Of a stretch of DNA of 64,000 nucleotides, positions 1 through 8,593 are shown piece after piece. The stretch is from a bacterium (GTDB taxonomy: Bacteria > Krumholzibacteriota > Krumholzibacteriia > LZORAL124-64-63), in NCBI GenBank assembly GCA_016719645.1, contig JADJYS010000009.1:1-64000 (forward strand), in the 5' to 3' direction. Made by a program: the position numbers and the translations under genes. Positions within the stretch are counted from its first letter, which is position 1. The number at the start of each line of letters is the position of its first letter. The notes below the pieces were generated by a model. The model saw only the letters and a list, made by a program, of their open reading frames with translations. It did not search any database and had not been told where the DNA came from.

Positions 1-883
1 CGCCTTTCACGACGTCGGCGATGACGAGATTCTCGTAGAGGCCGCCACGCAACGGATCGCGGTCCGCCTGCTCGGGAGTGTGGATGCCCAACAGGTACGC
101 GGCGAGCCCGACATCCGTGAAATAGATCTTGGGGGATTTGATCACCCGTTTGCCGACATTGCCGGAGTAGGGCGGCAGATCGAACACGACATACGAAGCC
201 TTCAGGACGGAGAGCCAACTCCGCACGGTCGTCGGCGACACGCCGACATCGTTCGACAGCGAGGCGAGGTTGACGATCTGCCCGATCCGCCCCGCCAGCA
301 GCGTGAGGAACTTCTGGAACAGCGACAGGTCGCGCAGCTGGATCATCGCCCGCACGTCGCGCTCGACGTATGTCTGCAGGTAGCCGCTGTAGAACCGACG
401 AGGGTCGAGACCCTGCTGGTGCAGCCTGGGGTAACAGCCGCGGACGATCAGCTCGAACGGGGTCGGGATCGCCCCGTACCCCCGCAGCTCGTGCAGGGAG
501 AACGGCCAGAGCGCGAGCAAGGCGGTGCGCCCGGCCAGCGACTGGCTGATCGCCTCATGCAACAGCGGCTGGTGGCTGCCGGTCAGGATGAAGCGGCCGG
601 GTCGACCGTCCAGATCGATCATGCCCTGGAGGTAGGAGATCAGATCCGGCTGGCGCTGCACCTCATCCAGGATGCAGCCACCCGTGAGCCGACCAAGGAA
701 TCCCCGCGGATCGGCTTCGGCCTCGGCGCGGATGTCGGGGTCCTCCAGGGAGCAGTAGGGCAGGTCCGGAAACGTCATCCGGGCCAGCGTGGTCTTGCCC
801 GCCTGGCGTGGCCCCAGGATGGTCACAGCGGGGTATTCAGCGGCGGAACTAACGAGTTCCCGGGTGATGTCGCGGGTGATCAT
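1..883 (-). CDS. AAA+ ATPase with DUF4143 domain, 3' end outside window
   Basis: The reverse strand reads without a stop from ATG at 883 to the window edge (294 codons). An N-terminal ATPase domain shows Walker A GPRQAGKTT (about residues 23-31), a Walker B-like segment CILDEVQ (about 72-78) and sensor-like ILTGSHQ (about 98-104). The DUF4143 half follows, with GYLQTYVERDV, a helix-turn-helix-like NDVGVSPTTVRSWL stretch and the conserved YENLVIADVVK near the edge. Known members are about 380-400 residues, so roughly 100 C-terminal residues are missing. The family is widespread and accessory, its role is poorly defined (possibly toxin-antitoxin-like or a DNA-associated ATPase), and members are often horizontally transferred. 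Family assignment is firm; a biological role is not claimed. Confidence 0.9.
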   Translation of the reverse strand, partial: MITRDITRELVSSAAEYPAVTILGPRQAGKTTLARMTFPDLPYCSLEDPDIRAEAEADPRGFLGRLTGGCILDEVQRQPDLISYLQGMIDLDGRPGRFILTGSHQPLLHEAISQSLAGRTALLALWPFSLHELRGYGAIPTPFELIVRGCYPRLHQQGLDPRRFYSGYLQTYVERDVRAMIQLRDLSLFQKFLTLLAGRIGQIVNLASLSNDVGVSPTTVRSWLSVLKASYVVFDLPPYSGNVGKRVIKSPKIYFTDVGLAAYLLGIHTPEQADRDPLRGGLYENLVIADVVKG

Positions 884-1224
884 AGAGAGAGTCTAGGACC
901 GTATTATGTAAATCGCAAGTTCAACTTTCGATTCGCATAAACAGTCATAACCACATCTATAATTACAAGTTATCGTTATGACGCAGGTTGCGTTCCGCCC
1001 CCGGCAGCACCAGTTAACCCGCGGCGGCAGCAGTATTTTGCACTTTGATGTCGCCCACACCTGAACGTCACGGGGTTTTTATCCAAATAGTCAAAATCTC
1101 GGGAAGTTTGGCGAGGCGCCGGATCCGCCCCAGCATATTGACCGCGCTATATCAAAAGCAGTAGCATCATCCGCAGGGGTTCCCCGCTATCCGACATCCC
1201 ATCCATTCGCTGGAGGACATCGCC
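884..1224. other. 341-bp divergent intergenic region
   Basis: No open reading frame here looks genuine. The left part (884-1000) is AT-rich and holds the inverted repeat at 944-982. Further right, TTGACC (1138-1143) and TAGCAT (1162-1167), 18 bp apart, are a plausible promoter for the peptidase gene. GGAGG at 1212-1216 is its ribosome binding site, 8 bp before ATG 1225. Confidence 0.5.
944..982. promoter_or_regulatory. 8-bp inverted repeat around a -10-like TATAAT
   Basis: GTCATAAC (944-951) and GTTATGAC (975-982) are perfect inverted repeats separated by 23 bp. TATAAT lies between them at 958-963 on the + strand. The block sits in AT-rich DNA between the reverse ATPase gene (start 883) and the forward peptidase gene (start 1225). 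It could be a dimeric-regulator operator over a divergent promoter. No good -35 was found for this -10, so the promoter reading is tentative. Confidence 0.4.
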
Positions 1225-3295
1225 ATGTTCCAGCGCTTCGTCGTCCCCGCCGCCCGGCTGCTGATGGCTGCCGGGCTCGTCATGTGGCCCGCCGCCGCCT
1301 CCGCCTGGGAGATGCTCTCCTACCAGGACGATCCCGTGGACATGGCGGTCGACGAGTCGCTGGACATCACGGCCGCGAGTGTGGAGCAGCAGGGCGGACG
1401 GCTGCTGTTCACCATCGCGCTGCGCGGGGATTTGCCCACGAGCCTGCCCGGGGCGGACGACAGCCAGACCTACCTGTGGTACGTGGACGCCGACGAGGAT
1501 CCGTCCACCGGCCAGAACCACGGCGCGGTGGGCAGCGAGTTCAACGTCAGGGTGGTGATCGGGGAGACCTACGGCGGCGGCTGGGTGGACATCACCGGCG
1601 GGATGCCGGGCGGGGCGTGGGAACCGTCACGGTCGAGGGGTCGGTCGTCTTCATCAGCGTCTGGATGGACCAGATCGGCAACGCGGCCAGCTTCAACTGG
1701 CGCTGCGCGACGTTCAAGGTTATCGGCGGCAACTACACGTTCGGCAACTCCGACACGCAGGTCAGCAACGCCGTGACGCTGCCGTACACGCCGCCGGCGA
1801 CAATCACGTCACGACGCCGATCCTGCAGCTCTGCCCCAGCGGTCCGGCCACGGGCCAGCTCGAGCTGGAGATCCGCGACGCCAACGGCGACCTGCTGCCG
1901 CCCGATGACCACTCCATCGCCTACCGCAGCACCAACCCGGACGTCGCCACGGTCGACGCCAACGGGCTGGTGACCGCCATCGCGCCGCCGACCCAGCACT
2001 GGGAGACGCCGTACGTCGACGTGACGGTCGACGGGGTGATGGCCGGGAACTCGGCGGTCATCCGGGTCAACGCGTTCGACGTCGGGGTGACGCACCGGCG
2101 CCCGCCGGCGTCCAACGTGACGTTCGTGATGCCGGACGTGATCGAGGGGGTGGACCTCGCGGCGCTGACCGCGCAGTACGAGGTGGTCCACGCCACCGAC
2201 GCGGCGTTCCTGGCGCAGGCGATCGGCGTGGGGCCCGACCGCACGGACTGGACGACGCAGTACCTGGTGCTGGACGTGGCCACCGACCCCGTCACGTCGG
2301 TGTGCGGGGCCAGCGGGAACCCGGTGCGGCTGGGGTGGCTGTGGGGGCAGGCGGAGCACAACAGCTGCTACATCATCAACGATCCGGCGAACCGCCGGCC
2401 GCAGTGGTTCGTGATGTGGCACGAGCTGGGGCACAACTTCACCTGCTCGTGCAACGCGTTCAACATGTTCCTGTGGACGCCATCGCCGCAGCACAACTCG
2501 GCGTACGGGGAGGGGTTGGCCTCGCTGGGGGCGCTGTGGAGCTGGCGGATGGCGATGGACTACCCGAGCGACCTGGGGGCGACGGCGCGGGCGGACATCG
2601 ATGGGCATTTCTGCGACTACTGGGGGAACTTCCAGAACGCACTGGCTGACTACAAGGCGAACGGGCGGGATTACGCCACGATCGACGCCGATGTGCTGGA
2701 TGGGATCCTGATGGAGATGTGGGGGACTTACGGGGTGAAGTGCTGGTTCGATTTGTTCAGCACGTTCCTGCCTTCGCAGGAGGCGATCCCGGTGGCGATG
2801 GATTCGGTGGAGAAGCAGGCGACCTGGTTCGTGGCGGCGATGAGTGCTTCGGTGGGGGAGGATTTGCGAGAGCTGTTCGTCGACGAGTATGGGTTCCCGA
2901 TCGACGAGGATGCCTGGCCGGAGATCATGAGCGTGGTGCAGGATCGGGTAGATGCGCGGGATTTCTATTCGGTGGGGGTCGGGGAGACGCCGGCGCTGGC
3001 GGTAGCTGGGAATCGATTGTTGCCTAATGTGCCGAATCCCTTCAATCCCAGCACCTCGATCGGTTTTGTGATCGAGAAGGCGACGCGGATTACTCTGGGA
3101 GTTTACGATCTGAGAGGGCGGCTGGTGCGGCGACTGATGGATGCAGAGGTGGAGCCCAGGAGCATCAGGACGCTGTGTGTTTGGGATGGGCGTAATAGCC
3201 TGGGTCGTCTAGTCACGAGTGGGAACTACTTCTCTTGCGGTTTGTCTGCGGCTGAGGGGATTGCAGGGGTACGTAAGCTTGTGCTTGTGCGTTGA
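1225..3295 (+). pseudogene. Secreted gluzincin-like metallopeptidase with Ig-like and C-terminal sorting domains, two frameshifts
   Basis: One protein of about 690 residues is spread over three frames. Frame one (1225 to about 1617) gives a signal peptide (RLLMAAGLVMWPAAASA) and a beta-rich domain. A shift near 1617 continues it with GTVTVEGSVVFISVWMDQI. A second shift near 1798 continues it with a Big_2-like segment (STNPDVATVDANGLVTA) and on to the stop at 3295. Each junction needs one missing base. The catalytic motif HELGH is at 2420-2434, followed 26 residues later by a Glu (GEGLASL), as expected for an M60-like gluzincin. The C-terminus is a FlgD-like module (PNPFNPSTS, DLRGR, ending KLVLVR). 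Codon use drifts to lower GC after about 2700. The clean continuation of homology across both breaks suggests sequencing error or very recent inactivation. Confidence 0.75.
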
Positions 3296-3420
3296 GCTGA
3301 ATCGATATCGATAAGATGTTGATGATCAGGCACGGGAGTTCACTTTAAATGAGCCGCCGAACTGTCCAGAAACCTGGGTCCACCTCTGTCGGGGTTGGAT
3401 TTGAAGAGGAGTCGGAATCA

Positions 3421-3831
3421 TCAAGTTTGCCGTCGCCGCGCGTCTGCCACGACGCCATGGTACGTCGACGCGAACCGGGCCGACAGGTAACCGGCCGCTG
3501 TGAACTGCGACGAGGCCTCGGACAGCAGCGAGCAGACGAGCGTGTTCAGGGAGACGCCCTCGATCTTCGCCTGCCAGGCGAGCCTGGCGTGAAGGGTGCG
3601 CGGCAGACGGACCCGGAACTGCCCGCTGTGTGAGGCGAAGTCGTACCGCGCCGGAGGTGTTTCGCCGGTTTCGGCCATGTCCTCGAGAACAAGGTCGATC
3701 GCAACCTTCAGTTCACGGACGGCGTCCTCTTCGGTGTCGGCCAGAGCCGTGAGGTGGCCGAGTTCCGGGCAAGTGGCGACGTACTGACTGTCTTCACTGC
3801 TCCAGGCAACGAACTGGCTGTAGCCGGGCAT
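3421..3831 (-). CDS. hicB: HicB-type antitoxin
   Basis: 136 residues, starting at ATG 3831 behind GGAGG. The N-terminal HicB fold has the partly degenerate RNase H-like pattern (VAWSSEDSQYVATCPELGHLTALADTEEDAVRELKVAI). A C-terminal ribbon-helix-helix segment (FRVRLPRTLHARLAWQAKIEGVSLNTLV, about residues 88-116) would bind DNA. It lies 13 bp downstream of hicA, the usual toxin-first order. In known systems HicB neutralises the HicA mRNA interferase and represses the operon through the RHH domain. The locus is visibly less GC-rich than its neighbours, which fits acquisition as a mobile module. Confidence 0.88.
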   Translation of the reverse strand: MPGYSQFVAWSSEDSQYVATCPELGHLTALADTEEDAVRELKVAIDLVLEDMAETGETPPARYDFASHSGQFRVRLPRTLHARLAWQAKIEGVSLNTLVCSLLSEASSQFTAAGYLSARFASTYHGVVADARRRQT

Positions 3832-3844
3832 AGGGAATCCTCCA

Positions 3845-4090
3845 TTAGTCTTCGATCCAGCCTCGGGCGCGGGCGTAGTCCACGAACTGTCTCACTTGGG
3901 CGATCTTGGCCATGCCATTATGCTCCTGGAAATTGAAGTGCTGGTGACCCTTGCGGCTGAAGATCCGGTGGCTGCCTTTCTGACGGCACTGATGGAAGTC
4001 GAATAGCGCTGCTAGGCGAACCAGTTCTTCAAAGGACAGGGAGCCCGGGTGTGTGCATGCCTTTTCGATCAACTTGTCATTCCGGGACAT
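3845..4090 (-). CDS. hicA: HicA-type mRNA interferase toxin
   Basis: 81 residues from ATG 4090, chosen over a longer in-frame start at 4189 because AGGAG lies 5 nt upstream and the family is 60-85 residues long. The double-stranded-RNA-binding-like fold shows LSFEELVRLAALFDFHQCRQKGSHRIFSRKG. The catalytic His lies in GSHRIF and the chain ends with VRQFVDYARARGWIED. HicA toxins cleave mRNA on or near the ribosome until bound by HicB. Here hicA precedes hicB, and a promoter with two palindromic operators lies directly upstream. Confidence 0.87.
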   Translation of the reverse strand: MSRNDKLIEKACTHPGSLSFEELVRLAALFDFHQCRQKGSHRIFSRKGHQHFNFQEHNGMAKIAQVRQFVDYARARGWIED

Positions 4091-4106
4091 GCAAGCTCCT
4101 GCTCTT

Positions 4107-4135
4107 ATGGTACCATCTGTGGTACCAATTCGCAA
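4107..4135 (-). promoter_or_regulatory. hicAB promoter with paired palindromic operator
   Basis: Read on the reverse strand, TTGCGA (4130-4135) and TACCAT (4107-4112) are separated by 17 bp, good -35/-10 spacing. Two copies of the 8-bp palindrome TGGTACCA lie at 4108-4115 and 4120-4127, 12 bp centre to centre, over the -10 and spacer. That position suits autorepression by the RHH domain of HicB. Confidence 0.65.
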
Positions 4136-4331
4136 TCTGGTATTTTCTAACTTGATATGACACTGAGCGCGAAACACGCCAATACTCACAACTTATTGAA
4201 ATACAATAAAATAGAGCATAATTGCCCTCGGTGTCGCTGGTTTATTCGCCAACGCCAGGCGTCTAAGCAAGGTAATGAAAATCCTGGAGTTTACGCCGCA
4301 TCGGGGCCTTTGGCCGGGATCACCGGCACGA

Positions 4332-4977
4332 TCACGAACCCGCCTTCGGATGCCCCACGCTCTGCGCCATGACCACCTTCTGCGATTCCGCCAACCCCAG
4401 CGCCGTACCGAGCGCCTCCCGATCCACCATCGCCCGCAGCACCACGGCGAGCCCCTCCGATGTCGCGAACAGGTACACGTTCTGCGCCACGATCCCCGCG
4501 TGCGCCTACCAGGTTCACCGCCGCCTCGGCCACGAACGGCTGCGCCCCCGTCGCCGCCCGCAGATCCCCGGGCCGCACCGGCGCCAGCGTGTGCCCCGCC
4601 GGTTCGTAGCGGTACGTCCCCGCCGCCGTTACCACGTAGACGTCCAGGCTCTGCCAGTTGCGCGCGGTCGCGGCGGTGCGCTTGCCGGTGTCCGGCCGGT
4701 TGACGCCGGTGGCCGCCCACAGCAGGTCCGACAGCGTCTGCAGGGGCAGCGGGTTGGGACGGAACTCCCGCGACGAGTGCCGGCTCGCCAGGGCCGTCAT
4801 CAGGGGCATGCCGCCGGTCGTGGTCGGGGCCGGCAGGGCGATGCTCTCGCCCGGGACGAACGCCAGGTTCGCGCTGGTCGCCGGCTCGGCGGCGGCGGTC
4901 GTCGCGAGGATCGCCGCCAGCAGGACCGCGGCGCCGAGGCTCCCGACCAGCTTCCGCCGGGGATCAGCTCGTTTCAT
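4332..4977 (-). pseudogene. Secreted SagB-type nitroreductase-like oxidoreductase, internal deletion and frameshift
   Basis: Starts at ATG 4977 behind GGAAGGAG, with a signal peptide (LVGSLGAAVLLAAILATTAAAEP). The nitroreductase core follows: LMTALASRHSSREF, LPLQTLSDLLWAATGVNR, then QSLDVYVVTAAGTYRYEPAGH and a segment up to AVNLV. Near 4508 the frame changes, and the FMN-family C-terminus resumes as AHAGIVAQNVYLFATSEGLA ... VVMAQSVGHPK to a TGA at 4332-4334. Relatives have about 20 residues between AxNLV and AGIVAQN that are absent here. This is therefore an out-of-frame deletion of about 60 bp rather than a lone indel. SagB-type enzymes are FMN-dependent oxidoreductases; a signal peptide and stand-alone context indicate an extracytoplasmic version, not azoline synthesis. 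Confidence 0.8.
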
Positions 4978-5114
4978 GCGTGTTCTCCTTCCGTTCTCGT
5001 GGGGGATCGCCCAGGCCGGATCGACCGGCGTCGGCCCCCGACCGATCCTACCACCGATCCGCGCGCGGGGGCGAGTGGCGATAACTCCAACGAAAACAAT
5101 CTGTTGCGGCGATC

Positions 5115-5162
5115 TTGATGTTTTCTTGATGCGCCCCGCCCCCGCTTTGACGCCGTCTTGAT
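5115..5162 (+). promoter_or_regulatory. Four-half-site direct-repeat array upstream of kimA (predicted KdpE operator)
   Basis: Half-sites TTGAT (5115), TTGAT (5126), TTGAC (5147) and TTGAT (5158) start 11, 21 and 11 bp apart. The kdp leader has the same spacing (8594, 8605, 8626, 8637). OmpR/KdpE-family regulators bind tandem direct repeats with a period near one helical turn. kdpE is in this locus, so it is the natural candidate. The last half-site may overlap a -35 element. Confidence 0.6.
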
Positions 5163-5210
5163 ACCCCAACGCCGATGATGGTGTCACGAGTCGCGTGTGT
5201 CGTCAGTCCC

Positions 5211-5328
5211 TGACACATCGCCGAGTCCCGCAGCGCGGGAACGGGGACCCACATCCCGGGGCGCGTCGCCGCAACGCGTAGGGCAAACCATTCGGCCCGA
5301 GCCCGTCAGCTAACCCCGTAGGCGTCGA
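5211..5328 (+). promoter_or_regulatory. ydaO-type cyclic-di-AMP riboswitch
   Basis: The leader of the K+ transporter gene contains the conserved blocks of the ydaO/yuaA class: GGGAACGGGGACCC (5237-5250) and GGGCAAACC (5281-5289) with the TTCGGCCCGA linker. The signature CCGTCAGCTAACCCCGTAGG (5303-5322) completes it. CGCC at 5219-5222 can pair with GGCG at 5321-5324 to close P1. Only two bases separate the aptamer from the AGGAG at 5331-5335 and there is no room for a terminator. Control is therefore probably translational, with ligand-stabilised P1 hiding the ribosome binding site. The class senses c-di-AMP and commonly shuts off K+ importers. Confidence 0.9.
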
Positions 5329-5339
5329 GTAGGAGCCCC

Positions 5340-7364
5340 CTGGGCGGCCAGAAGCCCCCGTCGTCCCCGGAGGAGTCCGACTCCACCGGCGAGCCGCTGT
5401 CGTTCCTTGGCCGCGTGCGCCGGACCCTGTTCGGCGGCCCCAAGAGCCTTGCCGACAGCTCGCTCTTCCACCGCCTGACGCTGGTGCCGTTCCTGGCCTG
5501 GATCGGCCTGGGCGCCGACGGCCTCTCGTCGTCCGCCTACGGACCCGACGAAGCCTTCCGCACCCTGGGCGAGCACACCTACCTGCTGCTGGCGCTGGCC
5601 GTGATGACCACCGTCACCGTGCTGGTGATCTCGGCGGCCTACAAGCGCATCATCGAGGAGTTCCCCCACGGCGGCGGCGGCTACGTCGTGGCGACGAAGC
5701 TGCTGGGACCCAACGTGGGCGTCGTCTCGGGCTGCGCCCTGCTCGTGGACTATGTGCTGACGATCGCGGTGTCGATCGCCGCCGCCGGCGACGCCATCTT
5801 CAGCTTCCTGCCGCTGGCCTGGCACGGCGTGAAGCCGGTGGCCGAGGTCGCCTTCGTGCTGGGGCTCATCGTGCTGAACATCCGGGGCGTGCGCGAGTCG
5901 GTGATGGTCCTGCTGCCGGTGTTCCTGGTGTTCCTGCTGACGCACGCGGTGGCCATCGTGGGCGGCGTGTTCGCGCACGCCGGGCAGGCGCCGGCCGTGG
6001 CGGCGGAGATCGGCGGCGGGTTCTCGCGGGGGATGGCGACCCTGGGGCTGGGGGGCATGGCCGCCCTGCTGCTGAAGGCCTACTCGATGGGCGGCGGCAC
6101 CTACACGGGCATCGAGGCCGTCTCCAACGGCCTGCCCATCATGCGCGAGCCGCGCGCGAAGACCGGGCGGCGGACCATGACCTACATGGCCGCCTCACTG
6201 TCGTTCACCGCGGCGGGCCTGTTGGTCTGTTACCTGCTGTGGCGGGTCTCGCCCGTCGAGGGCAAGACCATGAACGCCGTGCTGTTCGAGCGGATGGCCG
6301 GCGGCCTGCCGCTGGGCATGACCCTGGTCTGGATCACGCTGCTGTCGGAGGGACTGCTGCTGGTGGTGGCCGCCCAGGCGGGCTTCATCGACGGGCCGCG
6401 CGTGCTGGCCAACATGGCGCTGGACAACTGGATGCCGCGGCGCTTCGCCACGCTCTCGAGCCGCCTGACGACCCAGAACGGCATCGTGCTGATGGGCGTC
6501 CTCGCCCTGGTGGTGCTGCTGTACACGCACGGCGACGTGCGCAGCCTGGTCGTCATGTACAGCATCAACGTGTTTCTGACCTTCTCGCTGTCGATGCTGG
6601 CGATGACGATCTGGACGGTGAAGTCCCGCGCCCAGCGCACGCACTGGCGCCGGCGGACCGGGATTTTCGGCACCGGTCTGCTGCTCTGCGTCACGGTGCT
6701 GGTCGTCACCACGTTCGAGAAGTTCGGCGAGGGCGGCTGGATCACCATCGGGGTAACCACCCTGCTGCTGGGCCTGTGCTTCCTGATCCGCGGCCACTAC
6801 CGGCTGGTCGCCGGCAAGCTCGCCCAGCTCTACCGCGAGATGCAGCCGGTCATTGCCGCGGTGGAGGAGCAGGTCCCGGCCGTGCGCCGCCAGTTCAATC
6901 CCGCGCAGCCTACCGCCGCGCTGCTGGTCGCCGGCTACAGCGGTCTGGGCGTGCACACGCTGCTGACCATCCTGCGGGTCTTCAAGGGGCACTACCGCAA
7001 CCTGGTGATCATCTGCGTCGGCGTGGTGGATTCGGGCGAGTTCAAGGGCAAGGACGCCCTCGACGAGCTGCGGGCGCGCACCGACGACACCGTGGCGAAG
7101 TACGTGGCGCTGGCGTCGAAGCTGGGCGTGCCCGCCGTGGGCCGCACGGCCCTGGGCACCGACGTGGTGGACGAGGCCGAGAAGCTCTGCCTGGCGGTCG
7201 CGCACGACATGCCCGACGTGACGTTCTTCGCCGGCCAGGTCATCTTCCAGCGCGACAAGTGGTTCCAGCACCTGCTGCACAACGACACCGCGTTCGCGCT
7301 GCAGAAGCGGCTGCAGTGGCGGGGCCGGACGATGGTGATCCTGCCGGCGCGGGTGGGCTCGTGA
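5340..7364 (+). CDS. kimA: KimA-like high-affinity potassium transporter (APC superfamily)
   Basis: About 674 residues if started at CTG 5340, which sits 4 nt after AGGAG next to the riboswitch. A GTG at 5415 is the alternative (649 residues) but has no ribosome binding site. The sequence shows KimA/YdaO hallmarks: ADGLSSSAYGPDEAF in TM1, the re-entrant-loop region EEFPHGGGGYVVATKLLG, CALLVDYVLTIAVSIAAAGDA and LNIRGVRESVMV, with about 12 membrane segments. A cytoplasmic C-terminal domain follows (from about residue 470 in the longer form), ending in a nucleotide-binding-like fold. KimA proteins import K+ with proton symport and are blocked by c-di-AMP; the c-di-AMP riboswitch and the kdp operon downstream agree. 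An amino-acid permease is the alternative but does not explain the leader. Confidence 0.88.
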   Translation: MGGQKPPSSPEESDSTGEPLSFLGRVRRTLFGGPKSLADSSLFHRLTLVPFLAWIGLGADGLSSSAYGPDEAFRTLGEHTYLLLALAVMTTVTVLVISAAYKRIIEEFPHGGGGYVVATKLLGPNVGVVSGCALLVDYVLTIAVSIAAAGDAIFSFLPLAWHGVKPVAEVAFVLGLIVLNIRGVRESVMVLLPVFLVFLLTHAVAIVGGVFAHAGQAPAVAAEIGGGFSRGMATLGLGGMAALLLKAYSMGGGTYTGIEAVSNGLPIMREPRAKTGRRTMTYMAASLSFTAAGLLVCYLLWRVSPVEGKTMNAVLFERMAGGLPLGMTLVWITLLSEGLLLVVAAQAGFIDGPRVLANMALDNWMPRRFATLSSRLTTQNGIVLMGVLALVVLLYTHGDVRSLVVMYSINVFLTFSLSMLAMTIWTVKSRAQRTHWRRRTGIFGTGLLLCVTVLVVTTFEKFGEGGWITIGVTTLLLGLCFLIRGHYRLVAGKLAQLYREMQPVIAAVEEQVPAVRRQFNPAQPTAALLVAGYSGLGVHTLLTILRVFKGHYRNLVIICVGVVDSGEFKGKDALDELRARTDDTVAKYVALASKLGVPAVGRTALGTDVVDEAEKLCLAVAHDMPDVTFFAGQVIFQRDKWFQHLLHNDTAFALQKRLQWRGRTMVILPARVGS

Positions 7365-7482
7365 GCGCGGCGGACGACGGTCACGGAAGCGCCTCGCGCC
7401 GGTTGCGGACGGCGGCGCCGCCGCCTACCATGGAGCCGATGATGACCGGATCCGGTCCCCAACCGCAAAGCCTGGTTCCCCG

Positions 7483-8580
7483 CTGGACCGACTTCTCGCC
7501 GACCCCGCCGCCCGTCCCCTCGCCCACGAGGACCTGATCGCCCTGCTGTCCCTGACCGCTCCAGCCGACGTCGCCCGCCTGCGCCGCGCCGCCTTCGACC
7601 TCGCCACCCGCACCGTCGGCGACGAGGTCTACTACCGCGGCATCGTCGAGTTCAGCAACGAGTGCGCCCGCAACTGCCACTACTGCGGCATCCGCGCCGG
7701 CAACCGCGAGGTGGAGCGTTACTGCCTGTCCCGCGAGGAGATCGTGGACTGCGCCCTGTGGGCCGCCGCGATGGGTTACGGCTCCTGCGTGCTGCAGTCG
7801 GGCGAGAAGTGGGACGAGGCCTTCGTCGGCTTCGTCGAGGGCTGCGTGCGGGAGATCAAGGAGCGCAGCCGCGGGCCGGAGCTGCCGGACGGCCTCGGGA
7901 TCACGCTGGCGGTCGGCGAGCAGACGCCCGAGACCTACCGCCGCTTCCGCGCCGCCGGCGCCCACCGCTACCTGCTGCGCATCGAGACCTCCAACCCCGA
8001 GCTGTTCGCGCGCCTGCACCCGGCGGCCCAGAGCTTCCGGGACCGCGTGGCCTGCCTGGCGTCGCTGCGCGAGGCGGGGTTCCAGGTCGGCACCGGGGTG
8101 ATGATCGGCCTGCCGGGGCAGACCGTCGGGGACCTGGCCGACGACATCCTGTTCTTCCGCGACCAGGACGTGGACATGATCGGCATGGGCCCCTACATCG
8201 TGCACGACCAGTCGCCCCTGCGCGGGCTCGGGATGATGCCCCACGACGAGCTGCTGGCGCTGGCCCTGAACATGATCGCGGTCACCCGGCTGGCCCTGCC
8301 GGACGTCAACATCGCCGCCACCACCGCGCTGCAGGCCCTGGCCCCCGACGGCCGCGAGCAGGGGATCGCCTGCGGGGCCAACGTGATCATGCCCAACCTC
8401 ACCCCGCAGGGCGCCCGCCGGAACTACCGGCTCTACGAGGGCAAGCCCTGCCTGGACGAGGGTCGGGACGAGTGCCGCGTCTGCCTGCAGCACCGCGTCG
8501 AAACGGCCGGTCGGACGGTCGCCCGCAACGCGTGGGGGGATTCCCGCCACGTCGCGCGCCGCCGGCCGCCGCACGCCTGA
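7483..8580 (+). CDS. hydE: HydE-like radical SAM enzyme
   Basis: Radical SAM protein of about 365 residues with CARNCHYC (CxxxCxxC, 7663-7686). HydE-characteristic segments follow: RYLLRIETSNPELFARLHP, GTGVMIGLPGQTVGDLADD, DVDMIGMGPYI and NIAATTALQALAPDGREQG. HydE acts with HydF and HydG to build the H-cluster of [FeFe]-hydrogenase; neither partner nor a hydrogenase is in the window. The homologous frame extends upstream as LDRLLADPAARPLAHEDLIALL but has no ATG, GTG or TTG start after the in-frame stop at 7336. CTG 7483 is a placeholder. An ATG at 7430 in another frame suggests a 1-bp error between 7430 and 7483. It is co-directional between kimA and kdp with no evident functional link. Confidence 0.85.
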   Translation: MDRLLADPAARPLAHEDLIALLSLTAPADVARLRRAAFDLATRTVGDEVYYRGIVEFSNECARNCHYCGIRAGNREVERYCLSREEIVDCALWAAAMGYGSCVLQSGEKWDEAFVGFVEGCVREIKERSRGPELPDGLGITLAVGEQTPETYRRFRAAGAHRYLLRIETSNPELFARLHPAAQSFRDRVACLASLREAGFQVGTGVMIGLPGQTVGDLADDILFFRDQDVDMIGMGPYIVHDQSPLRGLGMMPHDELLALALNMIAVTRLALPDVNIAATTALQALAPDGREQGIACGANVIMPNLTPQGARRNYRLYEGKPCLDEGRDECRVCLQHRVETAGRTVARNAWGDSRHVARRRPPHA

Positions 8581-8593
8581 CCCCTTCCGCCCC

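Noticed and set aside
80..940. Forward reading frame opposite the DUF4143 ATPase
   Set aside because: It is the antisense shadow of the reverse-strand ATPase, which has Walker motifs and runs unbroken to the window edge.
3301..3312. 12-bp palindrome ATCGATATCGAT after the peptidase stop
   Set aside because: Short, isolated palindrome without partner, T-run or neighbouring promoter; not enough to assign a function.
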